Of a stretch of 64,000 nt of DNA, positions 8,146-16,339 are shown one piece after another. The DNA comes from Calothrix sp. NIES-4105 (GTDB lineage: Bacteria > Cyanobacteriota > Cyanobacteriia > Cyanobacteriales > Nostocaceae), in the NCBI RefSeq assembly GCF_002368415.1, contig NZ_AP018290.1, positions 8,547,717-8,611,716 of the forward strand, given 5' to 3'. A program made the translations under genes and the position numbers. A model generated the notes under the pieces. The model was not told the DNA's origin, made no database searches, and saw nothing but the letters and a program-made list of their open reading frames with translations. Position 1 is the stretch's first letter; each line of letters starts with the position of its first letter.

Positions 8146-11100
8146 TTACTTGGTTTCCATCCAGTTTTCGCCCGCGCGCGCTTCAACTAGTAGAGGTACA
8201 GTCAGTTTTACTGCGTTTTCCATGACTGATTTAATTTGAGGTTGTAGTTCTTCCCATTCGTTGGGTGGGACTTCAAATATCAGTTCGTCGTGGACTTGGA
8301 GGAGTACGCGCGCTTGGTAGTTTTGCAAGACTTCGTGCATTTTTACCATTGCGATTTTGATGATGTCGGCGCTTGAGCCTTGAATTGGGGCGTTTGCGGC
8401 TGAACGTAGTAACCCAGCGTCGAAGTTACCTAGGTTTTTGAGTTTGCTGAGGTCGATGTCTGAGGGTTTGCTATTTTTTAATTTACGTAGGCTTTCTGTT
8501 GTGAAGTCAAAGTAGCGGCGCCGACCGATGATTGTTTCGACATAACCTTTGCTAATTGCTTGTTTTTTGACTCCTTCTAAGTATTCAAATATTTTGGGGT
8601 AACGGGTGTAAAAGCGTTTGATGAATTCGTTTGCTAGGTTTTTGTCTACACCTGTGGAACGCGAAAACCTTAATGAACCCATCCCGTAGATGACACCGAA
8701 GTTGATTGTTTTTGCTACGCGACGTTCGTCTGATGTGACGTTTTCTTTCTCGAACATTAAGCGCGCGGTGACGGTGTGAATATCCTCGTTGTTTTTGTAT
8801 GCTTCTACCAGTATGGGTTCTTGGCACAAGTGCGCTAAAATTCGCAGTTCGATTTGCGAGTAATCTGCTGCTACCAGTAACCATCCAGATTCGGGTATGA
8901 AGGCTTTACGTATTTGACGACTGAATGCGGTACGTATGGGGATGTTTTGTAAGTTGGGATTTGATGATGATAGGCGCCCGGTTGATGTTGCTGTTTGGTT
9001 AAAGTTAGTGTGGATGCGATGTGTATCGGAACGTACTAGCAATGGTAGTGCATCTACATAAGTTGACTTTAATTTGGAAAGCGTTCTAAATTCGCTAATG
9101 GCTTCAATTATACCGGTTTCATCTACTTCGCGCAGCTTTTCTAATGTTGCTGCATCGGTTGAGTAGCCTGTTTGGATTTTACGCGAGTGCTTGGTGCTTA
9201 ATTTTAATTTGGTAAATAAAATTTCACTGAGCTTTTTGGGTGAACCTAAGTTAAATTTCTCACCAGCAATATCATAGACTTGCTGTTCATATTTGGCTAA
9301 ATCAACTTCTAACTGCTTGGAAAGTTCTTTTAAATAATCACTATTGATGCGGATACCTTGGTATTCCATCTCAGCTAAAACTGGTTCGAGTGGTTGCTCA
9401 ATATCTACAAGTAGCTTTGATAAATCTGGAATTTTATTAAGTTCTCCACGCAGTTTAGAAACGAGTTGGTATGTCGCATGTACTTGTGAGCAACAGTAGT
9501 CAGCTACACTTTTAATGTCTATATCAGCAATAGTTTTGGTTTTAGGAACCAAGTCTTGATAACTTGTCAGCGTTAATTTTAAATAGCGTTCGGTGATTTC
9601 GTTTAAACTGTGAGAGGTATCGGGGTTAATAATGTAACTTGCGAGCATTGGGTCGAATACAACCCCTGCTAAATTAACTCCCTGGCAGCGAAAAACTAAA
9701 CGGTCGAATTTAGCGTTTTGGAAAGTTTTGGGATATTTGTCACTTTCTAAAATTGGTTTTAATGCGTTGAGTGCTTTTTCTAAGTCTAAATTTTCACCTT
9801 GAGTATGATTTAGAGGTATGTAAGCAACTTCCGATGGTTGAGTTCCCCAGCAACAACCGATACCAACTAGTTTCGCATCGCGCGGTTCTAAGTCGCTTGT
9901 TTCAGTGTCCCAGGCTACGGGGGTTTCTACACTGGTATGTTTTTTAAGTATATTTATTAATTCTTCTAGCTGAGAGTCAGAGGTAATAATACGCGGTTGA
10001 ATTTCTGATTTTTCCTGCTGTTGAAATGCGTCAGTGTCTTCTGCACTCCAAAACCATAAATCGTAATCGCTACTAAATGTAGAAGCGCGCGAAGTGGAGG
10101 TGTCCGAAGTAGAGACATCGTTTGTGGAGACATCGTTTGTAGAGACATCGTTTGTAGAGACATCGTTTGTAGAGACATCGTTTGTAGAGACGCGATTAAT
10201 CGCGTCTCTACCAGAGGATTCGTTTTCTTTTAGGGGTGGTTCTTGTGTGGCGCCACCGAGACGTTCTTGAATTTGGTTGATTTTGCCTAGGAAGGATTTA
10301 AATTCGAGTTTTTCAAGAAGTGGTGTGAGGTTGTTTGTATCGAAACCTTGGAGTTTACAGTCTTCTAGATTTACGGATAATGGAACGTCTTGGACTATTG
10401 TGGCTAAATAGCGGGATTTTTCTGCGTCTTCTCTACCCGAAGAGAGTTTTTTCTGAGCGGCGCCTTTAATTTGCTCTAGAGAATTATAAATATTTTCAAG
10501 GGAACCGTATTTAGAAAGCAAATCAACAGCTGTCTTGTCACCGATTCCCTTAACTCCGGGTATATTATCTGATGTATCGCCGCAGAGGGCTTTATAGTCA
10601 ATAATTTGTGATGGTAACACACCGAGTTTCTGTTTGACTTCTTCTAATCCAAACTCGGTAGGGCCTGATGTGGAGGAACGTTGAAGCGCTTCTTTATTAA
10701 GATATAAAACTTTAATTTCTTTTTCAGGGTCAACTAGTTGAAATAAATCTCTGTCTCCTGTAAGAATCTTGACGCGATAACCTTGTTCTGAAGCTTTTTT
10801 AGCCAGAGTTCCAAGAACATCATCTGCCTCATAACCAGATGCAGTCAATATTTTTAAATTGAGCGCATCCAGTAACTCATGCAAATTCTTAAGGTCGGGG
10901 ACGAAATCTTCGGGTGTCCCTGGACGGTCAGCTTTGTAGGTATCATCCGCTTCGTGACGGAAAGTCGGTAAACCTAAATCAAATGCGACAGCTATATGCG
11001 AGGGTTGCCATGTTGCTATTACCTCTAGCAGGGACTTAAGAAAACCGAAGCATACGCTAGTAGGAATCCCCGACTTGGTTCGCAAACCCCCGTCGCGTCC

Positions 11101-11217
11101 TTTCGCGAAGGCAAAGTAGGAACGAAATGCGAGTGAGTGTCCATCAACGAGGATGAACGTGGGTTGCTCTGCGATAGATTGGGAAGCCAACTGGTTTGAT
11201 GTTTTAGTATCTGACAT
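8146..11217 (-). CDS. polA: DNA polymerase I
   Basis: 1023 residues with 5' nuclease, 3'-5' exonuclease and family A polymerase domains, used for Okazaki fragment processing and repair. Visible: N-terminal flap nuclease (TASGYEADDVLGTLA, LTGDRDLFQLV, CGDTSDNIPGVKGIG), exonuclease motif AWDTETSDL, and polymerase motifs DYSQIELRILAH, the O-helix KTINFGVIYGMG and LLQVHDELIFE. The linker between nuclease and exonuclease domains (residues about 335-370) is low-complexity, VSTND repeated, and is encoded by a tandem 15-base repeat fused to a dispersed palindrome at 10109-10211. The catalytic motifs are intact, so the enzyme should be active. No neighbour is obviously cotranscribed. Confidence 0.96.
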   Translation of the reverse strand: MSDTKTSNQLASQSIAEQPTFILVDGHSLAFRSYFAFAKGRDGGLRTKSGIPTSVCFGFLKSLLEVIATWQPSHIAVAFDLGLPTFRHEADDTYKADRPGTPEDFVPDLKNLHELLDALNLKILTASGYEADDVLGTLAKKASEQGYRVKILTGDRDLFQLVDPEKEIKVLYLNKEALQRSSTSGPTEFGLEEVKQKLGVLPSQIIDYKALCGDTSDNIPGVKGIGDKTAVDLLSKYGSLENIYNSLEQIKGAAQKKLSSGREDAEKSRYLATIVQDVPLSVNLEDCKLQGFDTNNLTPLLEKLEFKSFLGKINQIQERLGGATQEPPLKENESSGRDAINRVSTNDVSTNDVSTNDVSTNDVSTNDVSTSDTSTSRASTFSSDYDLWFWSAEDTDAFQQQEKSEIQPRIITSDSQLEELINILKKHTSVETPVAWDTETSDLEPRDAKLVGIGCCWGTQPSEVAYIPLNHTQGENLDLEKALNALKPILESDKYPKTFQNAKFDRLVFRCQGVNLAGVVFDPMLASYIINPDTSHSLNEITERYLKLTLTSYQDLVPKTKTIADIDIKSVADYCCSQVHATYQLVSKLRGELNKIPDLSKLLVDIEQPLEPVLAEMEYQGIRINSDYLKELSKQLEVDLAKYEQQVYDIAGEKFNLGSPKKLSEILFTKLKLSTKHSRKIQTGYSTDAATLEKLREVDETGIIEAISEFRTLSKLKSTYVDALPLLVRSDTHRIHTNFNQTATSTGRLSSSNPNLQNIPIRTAFSRQIRKAFIPESGWLLVAADYSQIELRILAHLCQEPILVEAYKNNEDIHTVTARLMFEKENVTSDERRVAKTINFGVIYGMGSLRFSRSTGVDKNLANEFIKRFYTRYPKIFEYLEGVKKQAISKGYVETIIGRRRYFDFTTESLRKLKNSKPSDIDLSKLKNLGNFDAGLLRSAANAPIQGSSADIIKIAMVKMHEVLQNYQARVLLQVHDELIFEVPPNEWEELQPQIKSVMENAVKLTVPLLVEARAGENWMETK
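10109..10211. repeat. 15-bp tandem repeat plus 28-bp palindrome inside polA
   Basis: Five copies of GTAGAGACATCGTTT (10109, 10124 with one change, 10139, 10154, 10169) run into a perfect 28-bp palindrome at 10184-10211 with arms GTAGAGAC / GTCTCTAC. Both are read in frame by polA. The palindrome belongs to a family seen elsewhere in intergenic DNA. Confidence 0.85.
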
Positions 11218-11383
11218 ATTTTAATTGTAACCAGTTGCTTCCGCCACAGAACATCTTTCTTTAGGCTTTTTTTGGGGTTGTGGGCGGTAATAATTCCGGC
11301 TTTTTTATTTTTGCTGCGAACCGCGTAGATTAAAATGAGCAAGTTGCGATAGTTCAGTTTTCAAATATTCAGCCTAACCATTT

Positions 11384-12262
11384 ATGCCGCAAGCACCATA
11401 CTCAACATTCCCTCAACCAAACGAGAGTAGTAAGGAATCTGTAAATGATATTAAGTTACTAGTAGTCGATATTGATGGCACAATAGCTGGACACTCAAAC
11501 AAAATAAGCCAAGGTGTGAAAAATGCTATCCAACAAGCTAAAGCGCGCGGAGTTCAAGTAGCTGTCGCAACTGGCAGAATGTATCGTTCCGCGTTACGCT
11601 TCCATCTAGAAATTGGTTCGACGCTACCGCTTATTGCTTATCAAGGCGCCTGGATTCAAAACCCAGCTACGAATAAAATTCATAGACATTACCCAGTTGA
11701 CCGCACAACCGCGATACAGCTACTCGATTATTTCGAGCAACCAGAACTACGCGAACAGCTATCTGTACACTTTTATATCAATGACGAACTTTACGTGCGC
11801 TCGATAACGCGCGAAACAAAGATTTATGCTAAACGTTCTAATATCACTCCTATCGCAGTCGGTGACTTACGCTTAACACTCGACAACGAACCGACTAAAA
11901 TTCTCGCTTTGTGTGACGACACTGATGTGATAAACAAACTACTAGGAAATTTACGGCGCCAATATACTCCCGCAGAACTCTACCTGACTACATCAGTTGC
12001 AACTTTCTTTGAAGCTACTAACCCATTAGTAAATAAAGGAATAGCCGTTAAATATCTAGCTGAAGAACTGCTAGGAATTCAAAATAATAACGTGATGACG
12101 ATAGGTGACAATTTTAATGATGTTGAAATGCTGCAATATGCTGGTACTGGTGTTGCTATGGGCAGTGCGCCAGAACAAGTAAAGGCTATTGCTGACTGGG
12201 TTGCCCCAAGCGTTGAAAATGACGGAGTTGCTGCCGCTGTTGAAAAGTTTGTTCTTTGCTAA
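11384..12262 (+). CDS. Cof-type HAD-IIB family hydrolase
   Basis: 292 residues. The HAD motif I nucleophile segment is VVDIDGT (D29 and D31), motif II is VAVATGR, and motif IV is GDNFNDVEML near residue 240. The cap is of the C2B (Cof) type. Members dephosphorylate sugar phosphates, nucleotides or cofactors; the substrate cannot be read from sequence. It is transcribed divergently from polA, with about 165 bases between start codons. Confidence 0.88.
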   Translation: MPQAPYSTFPQPNESSKESVNDIKLLVVDIDGTIAGHSNKISQGVKNAIQQAKARGVQVAVATGRMYRSALRFHLEIGSTLPLIAYQGAWIQNPATNKIHRHYPVDRTTAIQLLDYFEQPELREQLSVHFYINDELYVRSITRETKIYAKRSNITPIAVGDLRLTLDNEPTKILALCDDTDVINKLLGNLRRQYTPAELYLTTSVATFFEATNPLVNKGIAVKYLAEELLGIQNNNVMTIGDNFNDVEMLQYAGTGVAMGSAPEQVKAIADWVAPSVENDGVAAAVEKFVLC

Positions 12263-12373
12263 CACCTAATGGTTAATGATTAATCATCTCTATTTATTAA
12301 TCATTACCATTGAAATTTATTTATAGTGTTGAAAATAATAAATGCAAGGAGATACGTGTTGCAAAAAATCAGA

Positions 12374-12414
12374 AAGGGCACCGACGACTGGCCGTGTTTC
12401 GTCTCGGTGCCCTT
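12374..12414. terminator. Strong 11-bp hairpin after the HAD gene; possible small RNA
   Basis: AAGGGCACCGA (12374-12384) pairs perfectly with TCGGTGCCCTT (12404-12414). Read on the minus strand it is followed by a TTTCTGATTTTTT tract, a plausible Rho-independent terminator for the gene at 12584-13396. On the plus strand the next bases include CTCCTCACAC at 12424-12433, close to the unpaired core of the cyanobacterial sRNA Yfr1. A 69-codon frame over this region (TTG start) is not supported. Confidence 0.55.
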
Positions 12415-12583
12415 GCTGGTTCGCTCCTCACACACTTGATACTATATACCGACCTCTTTAGTGAGTCAATAGCTTTTACAAAACTTTTTATATTTCTAAT
12501 AATTCTGTTAATTATTTAATTGGCTAATTACCTCTAAAACGCTAGTGCCTGTTTAATTTATAAAAATATGCACAATTAGTAAT

Positions 12584-13396
12584 CTACATTTCAAACCAAG
12601 CAACGCTATTTAATTTTTCTTCTAACAATAATCTTAATATCTGTTGAGTAGCTACTATCAATCCAATATGCGTGCGGACAAGTTCAGGTTTCACTTTAAC
12701 TTCACTCCAAATACGAGTATGGCGCCAAAAACAGATCAAAGCTTGGCTCAAATTTAACGCTTTAGAATGCCAGTAAGCATCAGGACGATCAACACATACC
12801 AAATCATCTACTACTTCCACTAAGTTCGCAATTAAACGCTGTGACTCGTCCGAGTTGAAGCGAAGTTTACCTTGACTATCTAACCAAGAAATCTGTAGTG
12901 GCCGCTCAAATGATATCAACCCGGAGTGTAAAGCTATGAGCAGTAGAGAGCAGCAGCGCGCGTGGGCATATTGAATCGAAAATGAAGCAGTGTGGGAGTT
13001 CCGGAGTCTGGGAGTGTGAGAGTGTGGGAGTGTGGGAAAGCTGTGTTGCTCTACCAAACTTTGCAAAAAGACAGCTATAACACTGTCACCGACTTCGATA
13101 TGAATCAAACCCTCCACTGCCTTAAACATAAAATTCTCTTTACAATCACAAAAATGAGAGACTACTTGATTCGCAATGACTGAAGCGCTTGTCCCATATA
13201 CTTTTGCAAGTTTAAAAGCGATTTCGGAAATATACAAAACTTTACATATTTCTTTACTTTTGCGCGCGGCAATTTCTTCCAAAGCAAACGTTAATATTTT
13301 TTTTTCGCTAGTATAAATACTTAAAGCTTCTTGCAAATGACTGTTTATTAGCTGCTTAATTGCTGTGTATTTGCTAACTAGTATCATGGAATACAC
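12584..13396 (-). CDS. DALR anticodon-binding-domain-like protein
   Basis: 270 residues. The C-terminal half (RTHIGLIVATQQILRLLLEEKLNSVAWFEM at the end, cited only as a position: last 30 residues) resembles the all-helical DALR domain of arginyl-tRNA synthetase. The catalytic Rossmann core is absent, so it is not a synthetase. Similar stand-alone proteins occur in cyanobacteria with unknown role. A proline/histidine/serine-rich insertion at about residues 118-140 is encoded by GGAGTGTGG-type repeats (about 12988-13040), probably a repeat captured by the gene. The start ATG at 13396 is followed by another in-frame ATG three codons later. Confidence 0.6.
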   Translation of the reverse strand: MYSMILVSKYTAIKQLINSHLQEALSIYTSEKKILTFALEEIAARKSKEICKVLYISEIAFKLAKVYGTSASVIANQVVSHFCDCKENFMFKAVEGLIHIEVGDSVIAVFLQSLVEQHSFPTLPHSHTPRLRNSHTASFSIQYAHARCCSLLLIALHSGLISFERPLQISWLDSQGKLRFNSDESQRLIANLVEVVDDLVCVDRPDAYWHSKALNLSQALICFWRHTRIWSEVKVKPELVRTHIGLIVATQQILRLLLEEKLNSVAWFEM

Positions 13397-13700
13397 ATAG
13401 TAATCGGGTTACAACTGTCTTACATAGCAAACATCGTGTTTTTACGCTATCTACCTTTTGGCATAACTTTAATTTATTGAGAGAAAAATAAGAATTGCAT
13501 AAAATTTAATGAAAGATGGGTAAATTTTACTACCATCATTGTACAGTAAGAAGTATAACAATCATAGTAGAGGTTTAAATTCTACTTTGTTGATGGCTGG
13601 CACGTTAGGTGTTAAGCCGCGACTTGCCAACACAAAGACACTCCTTGCACCTTTTTTTTGACGCCTGTCTTTGTCTTCAGCCGAACGCTCTTTGTTACCT
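13397..13700. promoter_or_regulatory. Divergent promoter region with possible attenuator before the Crp-type gene
   Basis: AGGTG at 13607-13611 can pair with CACCT at 13648-13652, with a nested GTGTT/AACAC stem, directly followed by eight T residues (13652-13659) about 40 bases before the ATG at 13701. This looks like an intrinsic terminator within the leader. No sequence-specific operator was recognised. Confidence 0.3.
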
Positions 13701-14420
13701 ATGCAATCTCCATCCTCCTTTTCAGAAGCATCACGTCCTTTCTTGACCTGGCAACGTATTCTTGACTGGGCGCAAGAACACTATCGCTGCCGTACCTTTA
13801 GCAAAGATGAGCGCATTCCAGCTAGACCTGGATTGTTGTACTTGGTGCAAAGAGGTGCTATCCGCATGGTCGGTACTGCACAAGTCAGTGCTACAGCCAG
13901 TCAGCTAACGTCTCGTCGTATTAATCGAACTCCTGAAGAAGCTTTTTTAGGGTTTGTTGGCGCCGGACAGCCATTTGAAATAGTAGCTCAGTCACCGTTC
14001 ACACTCCAAGCTTATGCTCATGTTGACCAAACAGCGGTGTTGTGGATGTATTGGCATGACCTAGACAACTGGCCTCACTTCCGTCGTGAAGTGATGGATG
14101 CCTTTAGGTACCAGCACCAGCGCAAGCTATTGTGGCTTAGTGCTTTGGGACAACGGCGTACTATCGACCGACTCCTCGGTTTCTTGACCTTGTTAATTGA
14201 GGAATACGGTGAGCCAGCGATGAGCGAAACTGACCCAGATGTAATTCGTGGTTACTGTTTACCATTCCCTCTAACTCATGCTCAAATTGGTAGCGCGATT
14301 GGTTCAACCCGCGTTACTGTAACTCGTTTGATGGGTAAACTGCGTCAACGCGGTTTGATTTTAACTCAAGGGGATAATTTAATCTGCTTGCCTGCTGAGT
14401 CGATTAATCGAGCTAGCTAA
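13701..14420 (+). CDS. Crp/Fnr-family transcriptional regulator
   Basis: 239 residues from ATG 13701. A TTG at 13671 would add 10 residues without a better ribosome-binding site. The N-terminal half is a cyclic-nucleotide-binding-like beta barrel (LLYLVQRGAIRMVG, FVGAGQPFEIV) lacking the clear phosphate-binding cassette of cAMP receptors. The C-terminal winged helix has the Crp recognition pattern THAQIGSAIGSTRVTVTRLMGKLRQRGLI (about residues 185-213; pattern given as a whole helix-turn-helix). It is related to but distinct from NtcA. Effector and targets cannot be predicted. Confidence 0.85.
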   Translation: MQSPSSFSEASRPFLTWQRILDWAQEHYRCRTFSKDERIPARPGLLYLVQRGAIRMVGTAQVSATASQLTSRRINRTPEEAFLGFVGAGQPFEIVAQSPFTLQAYAHVDQTAVLWMYWHDLDNWPHFRREVMDAFRYQHQRKLLWLSALGQRRTIDRLLGFLTLLIEEYGEPAMSETDPDVIRGYCLPFPLTHAQIGSAIGSTRVTVTRLMGKLRQRGLILTQGDNLICLPAESINRAS

Positions 14421-14445
14421 CATTAAAGTATTAAAGCGGCAGGTG

Positions 14446-14960
14446 TCAGCGGATTTGACTTTCCCCAGCTTGGGAAATTAGTTCCTGTGCCTGCTCGGTA
14501 AGAAGTAAGTTAGCGACCATCCTCACCTAAAAGTTGCTCAAGGAAGCCCGTTTTGTTTGATCACTATAAACAAATTGCGTGTAATTGGGTACTTACCAGA
14601 TTGAAATGCCTCAATGTTCAATTTGTTGCTCTGCGCTCTATCATTCTGCTGGGAGGATGAATGTAAGAGTGTATGCAGCAACGTTTTACCCTTGCTTCCG
14701 CCCCAACGGCACTGGTTTAATTGAGCATTGAGGAACGGCTTCTGGGGCAGAAGCGAAGTACATACCATCGGTTCCACCGTCATATACACGGCGTGAGTAG
14801 GCTTTAATTGGAATGGAAGAGCCACCCAATTCTTTCCAATTGCTAACTTTCCATGTGTAGATAGATTTAAGTTGGTCGGCGCCCAATTTGTGCTGACGAA
14901 TCGTAGTTAAACAGTCCTGTTGGGACGTTTTGAACTGCGACAAAATTTGATGTGCTTTTT
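14446..14960 (-). pseudogene. Decayed PstS-like substrate-binding protein
   Basis: Fragments in more than one frame align in order with the intact gene next to it (15004-16038): VPTGLFNY near 14905-14930, LKSIYTWKVSNWKELGG and YSRRVYDGGT (14770-14880), YFASAPEAVPQCSIKPVPLG, then after a frame change NIEAFQSGKYPITRNLFIVIKQNG (14545-14620) and LLLTEQAQELISQAG down to a TGA at 14446. A deletion follows the DGGT motif. It is therefore a dead tandem paralogue. Exact ends are approximate. Confidence 0.8.
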
Positions 14961-14971
14961 ATTAACCCTTA

Positions 14972-14998
14972 ACAGACGTGATAAATCACGTCTCTACT
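14972..14998. repeat. GTAGAGAC-family palindrome near the PstS-like gene
   Basis: CAGAC and GTCTCTAC flank GTGATAAATCAC (one mismatch in the centre). Lies between the intact PstS-like gene and its decayed copy. Confidence 0.7.
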
Positions 14999-15003
14999 TA
15001 TAA

Positions 15004-16038
15004 TTACCTAATTCTTACAAATCCACTTTTAGATATTAATTTTTGTCCTTGTTCGGTAAGAAGCATTGAAGCATAGGCCATTCCAACTTGCTGGTCGCTT
15101 TGATCATTTTGCTTCACAATCACAAACAGCCGCCTAGTAATTGGGTATTTGTCTGTTTTAAAAGTGTCAACATTAATTTGATTGCGCTTAGTTGGACATT
15201 CAGATGGCTGAACAAATGGTTCTTTGTATGGTGGTATGAATTCTGAAGCTTGGCGCCCAATAGGTAAAGGTCTAATTTGGCACTGCCCTACGACTTCCGG
15301 CGCCGAAGCGTAGTAAATACCACCTTTGTTTCTTTCGAGTTGTCTCAACCCATCAGTCGTAGTTGAAACAAATTGAACGTTGGCACCGAAGTTCTCTTTG
15401 TTTAAAACGTTATCATGAAAAAACTCAATTGTTCCTCCATCTTCTAAGCGTCGGGAATAAGGTGTTATTGGTAGGTTTGGACCACCTAGTTGCTGCCAGT
15501 TTTTAATTTTACCAGTATATATATTTTTGATTTGGGCGACTGTTAACCCAGGTATTTGTATATTTGGATTAACTGCAATCGCAATACCATCAATTGCAAC
15601 TGGTATTTGTACTAGCTCAAAACCCAGAGAACGCGCGGTGGATTGTTCTTCTGCTTTGATTTGACGCGAAGATTGAGAAAAGGCAAGTTGCCCCTGAATT
15701 AACATTCTGATACCAGGAGAGGAACCTGGGGCGCCTGTTATTGGTTCTGTATAGCGAAGTTGAAACTGGGGCAATTCTTTTTGTATCACTGAGTCAACAT
15801 CTCGACGAATAGTTGCCCAAGTAGTGCTTCCTCCATAGTTAAACAATCCTGTCGGAACTTTTGTAATGCTTGTAAATCCGTTTGTATTGGATTGTATTTG
15901 CTGAGTACTTCCATTTGAAACTGATACAATACGAGGATTTTTAAACCATAAAAATGCTCCACCACATACAAGCCCTAATGTAGTTAAAAAGGCAATAATT
16001 AAAATCGCTGTTTCATTTTTATCGTGTTGCTGTGACAT
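15004..16038 (-). CDS. PstS-like phosphate ABC transporter substrate-binding protein
   Basis: 344 residues with an N-terminal membrane anchor (about residues 12-31) and a PBP-like type II domain. Motifs typical of PstS relatives: ITGAPGSSPGIRMLIQGQLAFSQSSR (about 100-125, read as the oxyanion-binding segment), IYTGKIKNWQQLGG, YSRRLEDGGTIEFF, YASAPEVVGQ and PITRRLFVIVKQ. It probably binds phosphate or a related oxyanion outside the inner membrane. No PstCAB genes are adjacent. Two TTAAC-centred repeats 11 bases apart lie about 95 bases upstream (16122-16141) and resemble a Pho box. The decayed copy lies directly downstream. Confidence 0.82.
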   Translation of the reverse strand: MSQQHDKNETAILIIAFLTTLGLVCGGAFLWFKNPRIVSVSNGSTQQIQSNTNGFTSITKVPTGLFNYGGSTTWATIRRDVDSVIQKELPQFQLRYTEPITGAPGSSPGIRMLIQGQLAFSQSSRQIKAEEQSTARSLGFELVQIPVAIDGIAIAVNPNIQIPGLTVAQIKNIYTGKIKNWQQLGGPNLPITPYSRRLEDGGTIEFFHDNVLNKENFGANVQFVSTTTDGLRQLERNKGGIYYASAPEVVGQCQIRPLPIGRQASEFIPPYKEPFVQPSECPTKRNQINVDTFKTDKYPITRRLFVIVKQNDQSDQQVGMAYASMLLTEQGQKLISKSGFVRIR

Positions 16039-16121
16039 TTTTTATCTTTTATTTTTTCATAGAGTTTATTTGTATAGGCGCCCCTGAGCAATAAATCTTG
16101 TCTTTTATTGTGAATCTAATA

Positions 16122-16153
16122 CCTTAACTTCTGGTTAACGTTTTTTGTTTAAC
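16122..16153. promoter_or_regulatory. Possible Pho box upstream of the PstS-like gene
   Basis: CTTAACTT and GTTAACGT are spaced with an 11-base period (TTAAC at 16124 and 16135), with a third TTAAC at 16149. Cyanobacterial PhoB-type sites consist of TTAA-centred 8-mers separated by 3 bases. The distance to the start codon at 16038 fits an activator site. The rest of the 16039-16339 gap is AT-rich with nothing else recognised. Confidence 0.35.
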
Positions 16154-16339
16154 AAAAATATTTTTTTGTAAAAAATGTTAACTTGTATAAATGATTACTT
16201 AAATATTTACAAATGTTACGTGCGCTAGTAACCTTATTTGTTGTGAAAAGACAAAAAATGCTCCTTATTCTTTTATTTATAAAGGAGCAGCACTTTTTTA
16301 TGCGGTTTGGAGGGATAAATTAATTAATAAGTTTTTTGA

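Noticed and set aside
9966-10178. Frame with repeated MSLQT units opposite the polA repeat frame
   Set aside because: It is a shadow of the 15-base repeat read in another frame of the same strand as polA.
12310-12519. 69-codon frame on the plus strand after the HAD gene
   Set aside because: TTG start without ribosome-binding site; it runs across a strong hairpin. Better explained as a terminator or sRNA region.
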